Source of the DNA: Tetraselmis striata
Taxonomy: Eukaryota; Chlorophyta; Chlorodendrophyceae; Chlorodendrales; Chlorodendraceae
DNA: 64,000 nucleotides
Assembly (NCBI GenBank): GCA_006384855.1
Contig: VCJN01002132.1
Location: forward strand, 18,733-82,732
Direction of reading: 5' to 3'
Positions 54,578 through 64,000 of the stretch are shown here, in pieces; the first letter of the stretch is position 1, and each line of letters begins with the position of its first letter. The notes beneath the pieces were generated by a model. The model had not been told where the DNA came from and searched no databases. It saw only the letters and a list, made by a program, of their open reading frames with translations. Position numbers and translations under genes: made by a program.

Positions 54578-57500
54578 TTACACGGTCGATGGACCCGGGC
54601 CCTCGGGTGGCGGGTTGGGGCTCCCGCTAGGCGGGGCCGGTTCCTCCTCCTCCTCCTCTTCCTCCTCCTCCCCTTCCTCCTCCACCGGCTCAAACGCCAC
54701 GGGCGTAGGCAGCTCCTGGTGCGCGATGACCATGGCCTTGTAGGTGGCGCCCATGCCGTCCCGCAGACCGCCCTCGCCGGAGGAGCCGACCAGCCGTGCG
54801 TAGCCCTGCTTCAGGCGGCCCGCCTGCTTGGGGGAGGCGTGCTGGCAAGCGCAGCAGGCAGAAGGGGCGAGGCAACATCAGCGAACTCGGGAAGCGAGTG
54901 AACCAGTGGGGATTGAAGCAAGGGCTAATCGCGAATTTTGTGGCGGTATGGGCGTGGCATTGTGCCTCAGTACACGTTACTACTGTGGTGAATCGAGTTT
55001 GGAATTCAAGCCGGCGATCTGCTGATGGCCTGGTCGGGTTGGCATTTCTGGAATTACGGGCATGCGTTTTCAGGATCTCGGAACTTTGCTTTAGAATTCC
55101 AGAATTCGGATGCTGGAATTCTGAATGCTGGAATTCGGATGTTGACATTACAGAATTCGGATTGAACTGTCCGAAGATGAAGTGTAGTTGGAATTCCAGG
55201 AATTGGATGCCGCGACTCTGTACCCGTACGCGGTTGGGCGGGGGAGGGGGGGGGCGGGAGGGGCACCTGAAGGAGCGACTCGAGGCGGGCGTCAATGCCG
55301 AGCGATCGCAGAAAGTGCGCCTGCGTGATGGGCCCGTGCGTGACGGCCGCGCCGCCGCCCTCCTGCGCCACCGCCTGCCGAACAGACGAGAAGTCCACCC
55401 ACGCGCTGAGGTCCACCTCGCCCGGGCTCTCCAGCACCTGCCAAGGCCGCGCACACCCGCATGCATTTCCACACCTCAGCAAGTCAGTGGGGTGGCTGCA
55501 GGCCCACCCCGCGCGGTGCGCGATTGGATGCGCACAGAGTATCTTCGCATGCCCTTTGCAGGGGGTTTTGAGAGTTAGTAGAGTAATCCTTAATAGTTAT
55601 GCGGCCAACCTCGCAACTGCTGTAGTGGATGTTTCCTATTGCCTCTTCGGGTGGTTTCCTGATCGCCTTTTGCAGCTGGCTCATGTAACTGAATAGGTAT
55701 GCGGCCCCGAAGGGATCACCACCTTCAAGGGGCACCGCGACTTGATGAACTATTTCGAACGGATTGTTATTTGGATATATCCTTACTATCATGAATAGAC
55801 AGCACGGCCCGTCCATATCAATAAAGTGCAAGCTTCCCGTAGTTTTCCATGCTGCCATGAAGCAAGCTGTCCGATGATACGAGCATTTCTTCGAATACTA
55901 CATTACTAATGCTCGTCGGCGGCGGCGGGATACATGTACAAGGTAGAGACGATATGTACTGAAAATACGGGTTTCGTGGTTTATTACGGCGGTATGAAGG
56001 CGTTCGACATCACGTCACAGGGGGCAGCTCCACTCAATGAGCTCAAGCTGAAATAAAAAGCCCGCGCAATAAATACTCGCTACGTGCTGTGAGAAGTAGG
56101 TCCGCATAAGTACCTGAACCGGTATAATAGTAGGGCTTAAGGACAGCATAGGGAAGTCCTCCGCCAGCATATGTGTATACACATATATCTATATATGGTA
56201 TATACACATATTTATATATATTTTTTGAAATTTGTTACAGCTTGATTCCTGCCAGTCGTCCACCTAACAGGCCAGCTCTCTTCACGGCCCGGCTGCATGA
56301 TCTCGCACAGGATCGGGTTCCAGCTCTCTGAATGGCCAATTAATAAAGATAATACTACGGCTTCCAAATTAAACCTTAACTCTAAACAGTATATTAGGAA
56401 AAACAAATCGGCAATTAGAAATACAATAAAATATAACTGGAAAGTGTGTTGATACTTTGGAAGATTTTGAAAGAAAACTGACAAATACATCTTAATCTTG
56501 TTGCAAATTGATTTCGGAAAACAATAAGTGCATTGTTTGAGTTGGTATTGCTCAATTATTCAGGAAAACTACACGTGCATTGTTTGAAATCATACAGCGA
56601 TACAGGAATACGGATCGATACATAACAATAGAATAACGTTAATCATACTGGCAACGATTACTATGCGTAGGTAATCCTTAGCCAGGTAAATTTAACGCGT
56701 AAGACGTGTCTGAATAAAGGCATCTAAAAGGATTACATAGCGTGTTGGGTAAGGACCAAAAACGACGAGCGGTCAAGTGTACTAGACGTGAAAAATTGCG
56801 TAATCCTCATTGCGTCCAAACAGTCCATTACAATGGAACTTCCGCAATAGTATAAACACAATCCAATAAAAGCAGAATAGAGTAGACGGATAGAATAGGA
56901 CAGAAAAACGCTAGAAGGGTGGCACCGCCGTTTAACATTGTTTGCCACCAACACGTTAGTCGGCAATACAGCCGGGTTCCTGGCGTATGCGGGGAGTTCG
57001 GGAACTCTCCACTCCGCTACCCCCTGGCTAGCCGTACGTACTGCTTCAATAAACCCAGAAACCGGTCTTACTTTGTTTCCGTGAGGAGTTGGTATTGCTC
57101 TGCTCGGAAAGCTAGGAACGACCTGGTGCTTGAAATCATCGATAGGCCACACGCAAACTGATACCATTGCCCTGAAAGCATGAAATAATAAGACTGAATT
57201 GTTGTACGCTATCGAGTCAGCATAAGGCTCCGCGATGCATTTGCGGTGTGTTGTTATATGATAGATTTCAATGTACATACACGTTCAGCTTCTTCCAACG
57301 TCAAGGTGGCAAATAAATGTAATACGCAGCGCACCCAAGGTGCGGCTATTACGGTTTTCATCTTGCTGTTGAAGGAAATCTGGATAACGGCATTTCATTT
57401 GTGAAAGTGTCGTTTGTAAAAGTGTCATCGGTGGGACGGCTGTGGGTGGTGTATTTTGGGTTTTGCTCTCGGTGCGTGATTGGCAGCCCCTCCTCCCGCC

Positions 57501-60500
57501 CGCTCAGCCGCTGCGGCCTCACCCCGACCAGCTTGTGGTTCTTGATGCCCTGCACGCTGGAGGGGTAGGGCGCATCCTGGCCGTAGTCCACCAGCAGCGC
57601 GGCGCCGCCCTCGTGGCTCACTCGCTGCGCCAGCTCGCTGGCTACCGACATGGTGGCACCTCCCACCTGGCGCGAGGGGGGGGGGGGGGGGGGGGCGCAG
57701 AATCGGAGTTCAGTCCACAAATAAAAAAACGGTCGCCAAAGTTGTGTTCCCGTTATATTGGATGGTTTTTGAACTACCCAATGTAAACTTACTTTCCTGT
57801 TGGTCCTACATTTATAAACAGTGCGTCACTCCTGGACGGCAGTTATACGACAAAAAATGCGAACAGGTGCCGGCGCACTTTGAAGAACAAGAGCATTTGA
57901 CGCAGAAATAGAAGAGCCGGCATATTTTACAAGTCGTTATATGTGCGTGATCATTTCGTCTAAATTTGAGCCAGGGCATGGCACGTTTTAAAAATGCGTT
58001 CTTCAGAGGGCGTCGGCACTTGTATATACTATTATGGTTTAAAGTTGCCAAATAGGCGTCAAACATCACCCGAGTTCATATATTGCATTTAGTATCCGAC
58101 TTCAGCCAGGGCCGCCGAATGAATGGCAAATCTTCCTGCAATACTATCCGCAAATGAAGTGCATATTGTTGGTGGTGGGGGGGCGGGAGGTGCCGAAACG
58201 AGGCGCGCAGCACCTCGATCTCGTCGTACTTGGTGGCGTCCGCACCCAGGTACTTCAGGCGGCGGTCGAGCAGCAGCTGCCGGGCGGGCGTGTCGCGTGG
58301 CGCCAGCACAAAGCGCAGGTGCAGCGGGCTGTCGGGCGACGCCACGTCCACCAGGCGCTCCACCCTAAAAGCCACGGGAGGAGGGCGACGGTTAGGGAGG
58401 CCGGCATTTCCGACCCAGGCACATTCCGACCCTGATCCAGGTTATGTAAGCCGAGCAGCATCCCAACATATCTCCTTAAAACGAGTTCCACAGCTGCAGG
58501 CACGTTGTACTGAAACTGGAATTTCTTACTCCTGGGCGATCCAGGGCAGCCGTCTCACGGCCCTACTGACATGAACCCGCGCAGGGTTGGCTGCTCCCGA
58601 TAGGATCAGAGTGCATTGCCCGTAGCATTCTCTCTGATCCGAATGGCTAGAATGAAATTCAACGGGGCCCCATCGGAACTAACAGCGCACCACGCCGCGC
58701 CGGATGAGGGCTTAGGGTCTAGGGTTACAACTCCGACAGAAGCGCGTCGATTCCACTGCTAATCGGAGAGCAGAACGAAGGGGCTTACACTTCTTATTGA
58801 TGATTCCAATCGACCGGCGTATGGGAATGTCAGTGCGTGCGGCGCGCCCCCGAAATGAGTGGTGACACAATCTTTCATGTGTATTATTCTTAACCAGAAT
58901 GCCCCGCCCGTTGGCCCTCCTGTGTCATACATGTCGAGGCAGGCGTCCGTGTGGGATAAGCAGGCCGCCGCACCACTTGCCGCCCTCGGCGCGCTGGAAC
59001 TGGTGCACCGGCAGCGCATCCAGAAACTCGTGCGCGATGTAGATGGTGGGCACCCCGGGCGGCACCTCCCCCAGCGACGTGTGCCACGCGACGGGCGTGC
59101 CCCCGGGCGCGGCGGTGAGCGGGCTCGCGCCGCCCGCCGCCCCCTCCGGCATCTCCCGCGCCGCCTGCCCATCCGCGCCGCCGCACTGCAGCGCCCGCCA
59201 CTGCGCGTGCCGCAGCCCCGTGCTCACCTGCGCGCCCAGGCCCCAGCGTCGGTGCCACCCTTGCGGCAGGCTCCGCCGCCTCAAAGCCCCCACCACCACA
59301 AAAAAAATTGAAAGCACGTTTGAGTTCCGGTTTACGTTGTGGTTTCAAGGGTTTCAAGGGTTGTAGGGCTTGGGGCTATGGGGCGCCCCGTTGGTGTGAG
59401 GTTTAAGATTTAGATTTCAAGGTAGGGACACACCGAATGTACCGGGCAGATCAGGCGTACATTTCAAGTCTGCGTCCATGATGCATTCGTGTGGTACTCG
59501 TATTATCATTAAAGAAAGAGAAAATTGTTCTGCCGACTTGTAGAATCTCGGGCATTGACACGTTAAGTTTAAATAAGCCGTTCACACCATCGTATCCCCT
59601 TTCCATTTTCGGTTAAGCCTTCCTGTCGGGGCAGTCCGTACGGCTCTCGGATCCTCAGGTCTGTAAGCGTAAAACTACGTCAAGATATGCTGGTTACGTG
59701 CGCTTGGAATATGGCTCTAACTTTAGGGTATTGGGCCGTTTTGCCCTTCGGGTCAGCGGAACCCCGCCACCCTCCCAAAACCCCCAAGGCGCCGCACTTG
59801 CCTCCACCAGCCGCACGTCCAGCGCGCGCTGGAAGGGCGCAAAGGGGCGCGTGCCGCGCAGCAGGTCCGCCATGAGCGTCCCCTTCCCGGGGCCCAGCTC
59901 CACGAGGCGCAGCTGCTCCGGGCAGCCCATCTGCTGCCAGGTGCACACCGCCCAGATGCCCACCATCTGCACGCGCCGGCACGGCGCCGCCGCCACTGTC
60001 AGTGCCGGGTATCCCACACTCCTCGCGACTTGAAAGGATCCGCGCCACCCCATATCAACCGCACAACAAGATCGCGTGCGCCGGGTGGATCTGCGCATGG
60101 CATCAGTTGCTGGGTGTTGACGATTTGTATGCATCAATCGGTGTAGGGTTTGCCGGACACCGGGTGTAATTTCATCCCTAGAGGTAACTGCAATCAGCAT
60201 TTTTCGCAACAATTGAAAAGACCAAAAGTGTTTATCCGTAATCTCTGGTTACATTGTCCTTTCCTTTTCCGCAAGCGAGTTATAATACTCACTTAATCTC
60301 CAACATTGGAAACGGGGCCATCGCTCTGTTGTCTTTTCTTTCCGTAGGGCAACCAGGTCAGTTCCTCCCTATGAGCTGCCCGGATCGATTTGATCAAGTC
60401 ATGGGTGTCTTAAAATCGTGAGTTTTCTGTTGAGCACTGACAGACACGGGTATTGTTGGCACTCAGGTTGAATAATGCCGGGACTCACCCCAAACATCAT

Positions 60501-62188
60501 CACGCACTCGAAGACTGGATCCATCGATATACTTTCCTTAGTCTGGGTCGTGATCGTGATCGTAAGAGGCCGTTGCTTCTCAGATGTATCGACATTACTT
60601 ACTTCCAAAAATTAAAGTGTAGAACAAAAAGGATGCAAAATAAGTGCACGAGTTTACGATCTTTAGGTCTTCTAATCATCCAGTCTTCAAATCACTCTTC
60701 GCCCTTAGACTATTTTATGACAAGCCCTGCGCATTACCCCCCCTCCTCGCCGCCCTCTCCCCTTGCCCGGTCTCGCATTCATGGCTACCCCCAACACGAG
60801 AGCAGGGCATGGAAGGGGAAAGGGGGGGGGGGGGGGGGGGCGCACCTCCCCAAACATCTGCGAGATCTCAGGGGACGTGACAAAGTCGCCGGCGGAGCCG
60901 ATGACCTGCTCGCCCATGTAGAAGCCGGCGATGGGGTTGGTCAGCACCTCCTGCGGGGGGGGGGGGCACATCCATGGGTGGTGGTGGCGCCGGGGGGGGG
61001 GGGGGGGGGGGGGGGGGGTGAGTGCTTTTCCAGACGGATATTGCAGAACTAATAAGTATCAGGCGTCGAGCGTGGAAGGAGGGGGTTTGGGGGGGGGTAT
61101 TTTGAGGGCTACCTTCATGTACTCCGCCATCGTGAGCGGACCGCCTCGGAACTGGGCGGAGGGCAGAAGGGAGGGGGGGGGGGGGGGGGGGGGTAGCGGC
61201 AGAGCCAGGTCGAGGGGCACAGCAAGGGCGTCAGGCCGGTGTTTGCTCGCTTTGGGGGGTCGCCCCTGCCCTGCCCATGACTTTGCCTCTCCTGCCCGGC
61301 TTTGAACCCCATCCGAGCGCCTCCCAGCTCCCCTGGCGCGGGGTCTTCCTAACCGCGCAACCTTGCAATGCCGCACTAGGACAAGGCCAACCTGCATCGC
61401 TAGCAGGTCCCTGGGTGGAGTGGGTACACTCCTCTCTCCGTGATAGTATCGCTTGCAATAAAGAAACGAAAGCAGCTCGATTTCCCATCACACTTGGCTA
61501 TCACGGCCTCAATCACTTTCGGATCCATGCTCACTCGCTCTACCAGCAGAGCACCCCCGAAGGCATGCTGCGTGATTTCGACTTTGACCTCAAACTAGTC
61601 TATTGAATGTGGCACCTGATTACAGTGACGGATTTCCATAGCGACGGAGCTGTCGGCCAGACATGGCGGTCTGTTTTGAGTAAACTTTCGGTAAACTGCT
61701 ACAGAGAGCTCGGCTCCTCCCGGCCTAGCTTCGGAGCACCGCCCAGCTCCTCTGGCGCCTGGACTCCTCGACCCATCGGCGCCCCCCCCCATCCCCCCCC
61801 CCCCCCCCCCCTTCCCCTCCCCCATCCTTTCCTTCGCATCACCCCGGTTTCCGTGCGCCCCCACCTGCACCATCGCTTTCACATGCTTCGCCATCGCCGT
61901 CTCCGGCTCCTTTTCCACGCTGTGTTGCGCGGCCTGCGACTCGCCACTTGGTGCCTCGGGAGGATTGAAGAGCCCGGAGCGGTCGATCGAGATGGCCGCC
62001 ATCCGCCCCCCGCCATGGCCGCCTGGCGGTGCGTCACCGCCACCGCCGCCGCCATCGCCGTCGCGTACGCCACCGGATGAAGCGGCGGAGGAGGCCCAGG
62101 CGCGCGCCCAGGCCGGGCAACGGCTGGCGGGGGCACAGCTGCGCGCCGCTGCGGTGGCCGCCAGCTGCAGCAGCGCGGGGCGCAGCAT
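54578..62188 (-). CDS. NDUFAF7: Mitochondrial complex I assembly arginine methyltransferase NDUFAF7
   Basis: Nine exons, all in frame: 62188-61865, 61151-61113, 60950-60846, 59966-59802, 59227-58977, 58364-58214, 57666-57523, 55437-55267 and 54841-54578, giving 537 residues and TAA. In animals this enzyme symmetrically dimethylates an arginine of NDUFS2 early in complex I assembly. The N-terminus (MLRPALLQLAATAAARSCAP) is a mitochondrial presequence. Family blocks follow: GGPLTMAEYMKEVLTNP, GDFVTSPEISQMFGE, the SAM-binding LVELGPGKGTLMADLLR, IYIAHEFLDALPVHQFQ, RFVLAPRDTPA, GGAALLVDYGQD, VDLSAWVDFSSVR, GPITQAHFLRSLGID and RLKQGYARLVG. The last exon adds a Glu-rich, Pro-rich tail not usual for the family. 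Intron 4 begins GC (GAG then GCAAGT). Introns 2, 3 and 6 have long C runs in sense near their acceptors, and intron 7 (2.1 kb) holds an R1 repeat and AT-rich DNA. Confidence 0.92.
55000..55200. repeat. GAATTC-rich degenerate repeat
   Basis: At least seven GAATTC palindromes in 200 bases, in words such as CTGGAATTCTGAATG and AGAATTCGGATG, inside intron 8 of NDUFAF7. It appears to be a decayed short tandem repeat. Confidence 0.75.
55605..55697 (+). repeat. Dispersed repeat family R1 copy in NDUFAF7 intron 7
   Basis: Contains GTTTCCTATTGCC, CCTGATCGCCTTTTGCAGC and GGCTCATGTAACTGAATAG. It is the closest match to the copy at 62486-62640. Confidence 0.75.
56733..57278 (-). CDS. Unrecognised 181-codon ORF inside NDUFAF7 intron 7
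   Basis: An open frame in DNA that is much richer in A and T than its surroundings, where long frames are unlikely by chance. The middle looks protein-like (CVWPIDDFKHQVVPSFPSRA, RPVSGFIEAVRTASQGVAEW, YARNPAVLPTNVLVANNVKR), then a hydrophobic stretch (SAFIGLCLYYCGSS). Same strand as the host gene. It could be a captured gene fragment or element remnant; no family is recognised. Confidence 0.35.
   Translation of the reverse strand: MYIEIYHITTHRKCIAEPYADSIAYNNSVLLFHAFRAMVSVCVWPIDDFKHQVVPSFPSRAIPTPHGNKVRPVSGFIEAVRTASQGVAEWRVPELPAYARNPAVLPTNVLVANNVKRRCHPSSVFLSYSIRLLYSAFIGLCLYYCGSSIVMDCLDAMRITQFFTSSTLDRSSFLVLTQHAM
60992..61018 (+). repeat. Poly-G homopolymer, 27 bases, NDUFAF7 intron 2
   Basis: C run in sense, upstream of exon 3. 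Similar runs at 60822-60840 (just downstream of exon 3), 61173-61193 (upstream of exon 2) and 57676-57695 (upstream of exon 7). Confidence 0.9.
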
Positions 62189-62485
62189 GATGCCCTTGCA
62201 ACCCGCGCTAATCCTATGGAGGGTCACGCCACGCGTACCGGTACCCGTAGTAGCTACAGTGGCTGTGCCGGTGAGGGCGACGCAGGAGCTGGCGTATCAC
62301 AGTTTACCCCTCGACTAGAACGGGAGACAGTACAGTGGAGGAAACGAGGGGGGTGTCCCGGGTGGTAGCTGCGCGCAGTGATAGCGAGGCGCAGGACGTG
62401 TTGTCCCTACACGTCGATGCTGCACTTCGTTTTCATCGCCCCCGGGAAAAGACTGGTTATTAGAGAGAAACCCTTGCAGTAGCCC

Positions 62486-62640
62486 CTGTACGAACTTAGT
62501 TACATGAGCTAGCTGCAAAAGGCGATCAGGAAACCACCCGAATAGGCAATGGGAAATAACGTCCACAACAGCAGTTGCGAGGTGGAAGCAGCACCAGAAG
62601 AGGGTGCGGAATGAGCACGGGCAAAGCGTCTGTACGACGG
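62486..62640 (-). repeat. Dispersed repeat family R1 copy
   Basis: Contains the complement of the R1 core and AGAGGGTGCGGAATGAGCAC, as in the copy at 1487-1640. Confidence 0.75.
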
Positions 62641-62673
62641 CCGTTATTTTGGGCAGTCGTGACCCAACGAACT

Positions 62674-63445
62674 ATACCCCTCCACATAAGTCTGGGGTCC
62701 TTTTGGCTGAATCTGAAATAAAATATACTAGGGTACCTAAAATTAGGGATTTAGGGCTATAACCCTGGATGATTTTAGGTTATTATATGACCCTCTGCGG
62801 GAAGGGGCCAGCATTGTAACTACCTACTACCGTGAAACTGGGGTAGTGCGGTCCGGCGCGGCGCTTAGCAGGCACGACGTACTTTTGCACAACAATACAC
62901 GTTGTAGGCACACAAGTGATGGCCTACACGCATAGAGCACTGCGTGGTGCAATGGCCGTCGATGTGTGAGAAAGCATGCTAGCTAGAGGTTTAGATGGCG
63001 TTGGGTGCCTCGAGTCACGTAAAGGATAGTCGGCGCACGTGTGTGTCACGATGCTAGGAGCGGTACAGCTTTGCTCACTGCAAGCTACACCCCCTTGACT
63101 TCAAACGCTTACAGCGGCTCAGGGAGTTCTCCAAAAATTCTGAAAAAATACGCAAATAATTCCTTATTAAGTCCGTGCGGTGGGGCGATTTTAGAGCCCA
63201 ATTCCGACGTTTTCCCTTAGTTTTGAAGCAAACAAGAAATTCAACAAGAAATTGCGTTGGTGTGCACCATGTGGCTACCCACATGTGCATGCTAGTGTAC
63301 GACTGTCACGTGTGTCGCAATAGTCCATATTTGGTCGTGTGATAGTGTTATGAATGTAGATGCACACGGAGGACTCACCTAAACTTGGCACATGCCTCTC
63401 TCTAGCCATGTTCTCGATTGCCAACATTGTGCTGTTTTTCAACGC
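62674..63445. mobile_element. Second copy of the TIR transposon found at 13578-14922 (left part)
   Basis: Starts with ACCCCTCCACATAAGTCTGG and follows the other copy closely through GGCTGAATCTGAAAT, TAGGGTACCTAAA and TGTTATGAATGTAGATGCAC up to about 63440. There the similarity ends, and no right terminus is seen before the window ends. Confidence 0.75.
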
Positions 63446-64000
63446 AAACATTGATTCAAAATAAATGTTAGGTTAGCCAAAAGTTTCATGGTTGCGGTGT
63501 TAAGCAATGTTGGCCTCAAAACCCTTGTTTTTAGGGGACCAGACACACGCCACAAAATGATCTAAGTGCCGAGCGACGTCTTGCCCCCGGGCTAGCATGG
63601 ATGGGTCAACGTGATGATCACGGATACAACTTGGTACAGATGATGATCACGGAAATAACTTGGTACTGTATTGCCAAGTAACTAACGTGGGGCGGCGCGC
63701 TGTGGTGTTAGTATGGCTAACTAAGTCTGTAATAGAAATGGTCTATCATCCTTTGAAACCATAACATTGCCATTGCTATTTTCATGTAAACTATGATCAA
63801 AGCTAGCATGCAGCAAAACATGGATGGTAATAAAAGCAATGCAAGAGTAAAGTTCCATAACATAGACAAGCTCCGAAACCATCATGTTTGTCATGCAGCC
63901 AAAAGGCATGAAGTGAGGACATGAATAATATGCAGATGATTGCTCCGAAACCAATTGCGGTGACACATTGTTACACATGTATTCATGGCCGGCTCTCAAT
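63446..64000. other. Gene-free end of window
   Basis: AT-richer DNA with the string TCCGAAACCA repeated three times between 63750 and 63955. The one longer minus frame (63721-63999) shows no domain. Confidence 0.5.

Overview
The window looks like nuclear DNA of a green alga (Chlorophyta); no species is claimed. The genes are intron-rich and GC-rich, their products include plastid- and mitochondrion-type proteins, some introns start with GC instead of GT, there is degenerate TTTTAGGG-like sequence, and the repeats include tyrosine-recombinase (YR) elements with split repeats, as known from Chlamydomonas and Volvox. Nothing bacterial (operons, Shine-Dalgarno sites, CRISPR) is visible.

Host genes, left to right. 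(1) A phytyl-ester-synthase-type alpha/beta hydrolase on the minus strand (6732-8834), whose usual C-terminal acyltransferase half is not found. (2) A four-exon gene of unknown function (18884-20836, plus). (3) A small four-helix membrane protein (22824-23975, minus). (4) An EEF1AKMT4-type methyltransferase (25553-26735, plus). (5) A SNARE-like/longin protein (31698-32801, plus). (6) A small plastid membrane protein ending EFVDDD (35029-35820, plus). (7) A plastid TPR protein (37026-38468, minus). (8) The beta subunit of the SnRK1/AMPK kinase with an N-terminal MGN (50841-52412, plus). (9) A complete nine-exon mitochondrial complex I assembly methyltransferase, NDUFAF7 (54578-62188, minus). 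Exon joins were checked by hand for splice dinucleotides and reading phase; almost all join in frame. These are unrelated housekeeping genes, not a pathway cluster.

Between them lies a dense mobile-element landscape. Two related YR elements (13307-17908 and 41395-44529, both coding on minus) carry a gag-like ORF and a tyrosine recombinase but no reverse transcriptase. A third, opposite-strand element (38935-41384) has 197-bp repeats that look identical and abuts the second tail-to-tail. All three have the order A1 - internal - B1 - A2 - B2, the split-direct-repeat layout of PAT/Ngaro/TOC-type retroelements. The first carries a nested 1.35-kb inverted-repeat transposon with a TTGTA duplication. 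A gag-like fragment (29290-30460) shares the A repeat. A second family with inverted termini occurs as a long gag-bearing copy (4350-5915) and a short deletion copy (21419-21790). Other repeats include a 240-bp-arm inverted duplication (33624-34142), a dispersed repeat with six or more copies, and a hexanucleotide array.

About twenty G or C homopolymers of 13-32 bases are scattered through the window. Many sit just upstream of 3' splice sites as sense-strand C runs. One replaces the catalytic box of a recombinase gene, so either slippage or assembly artefact must be considered. The stretches 1-4340, 26736-28785, 45861-50840 and 52413-54577 hold no gene that can be supported.
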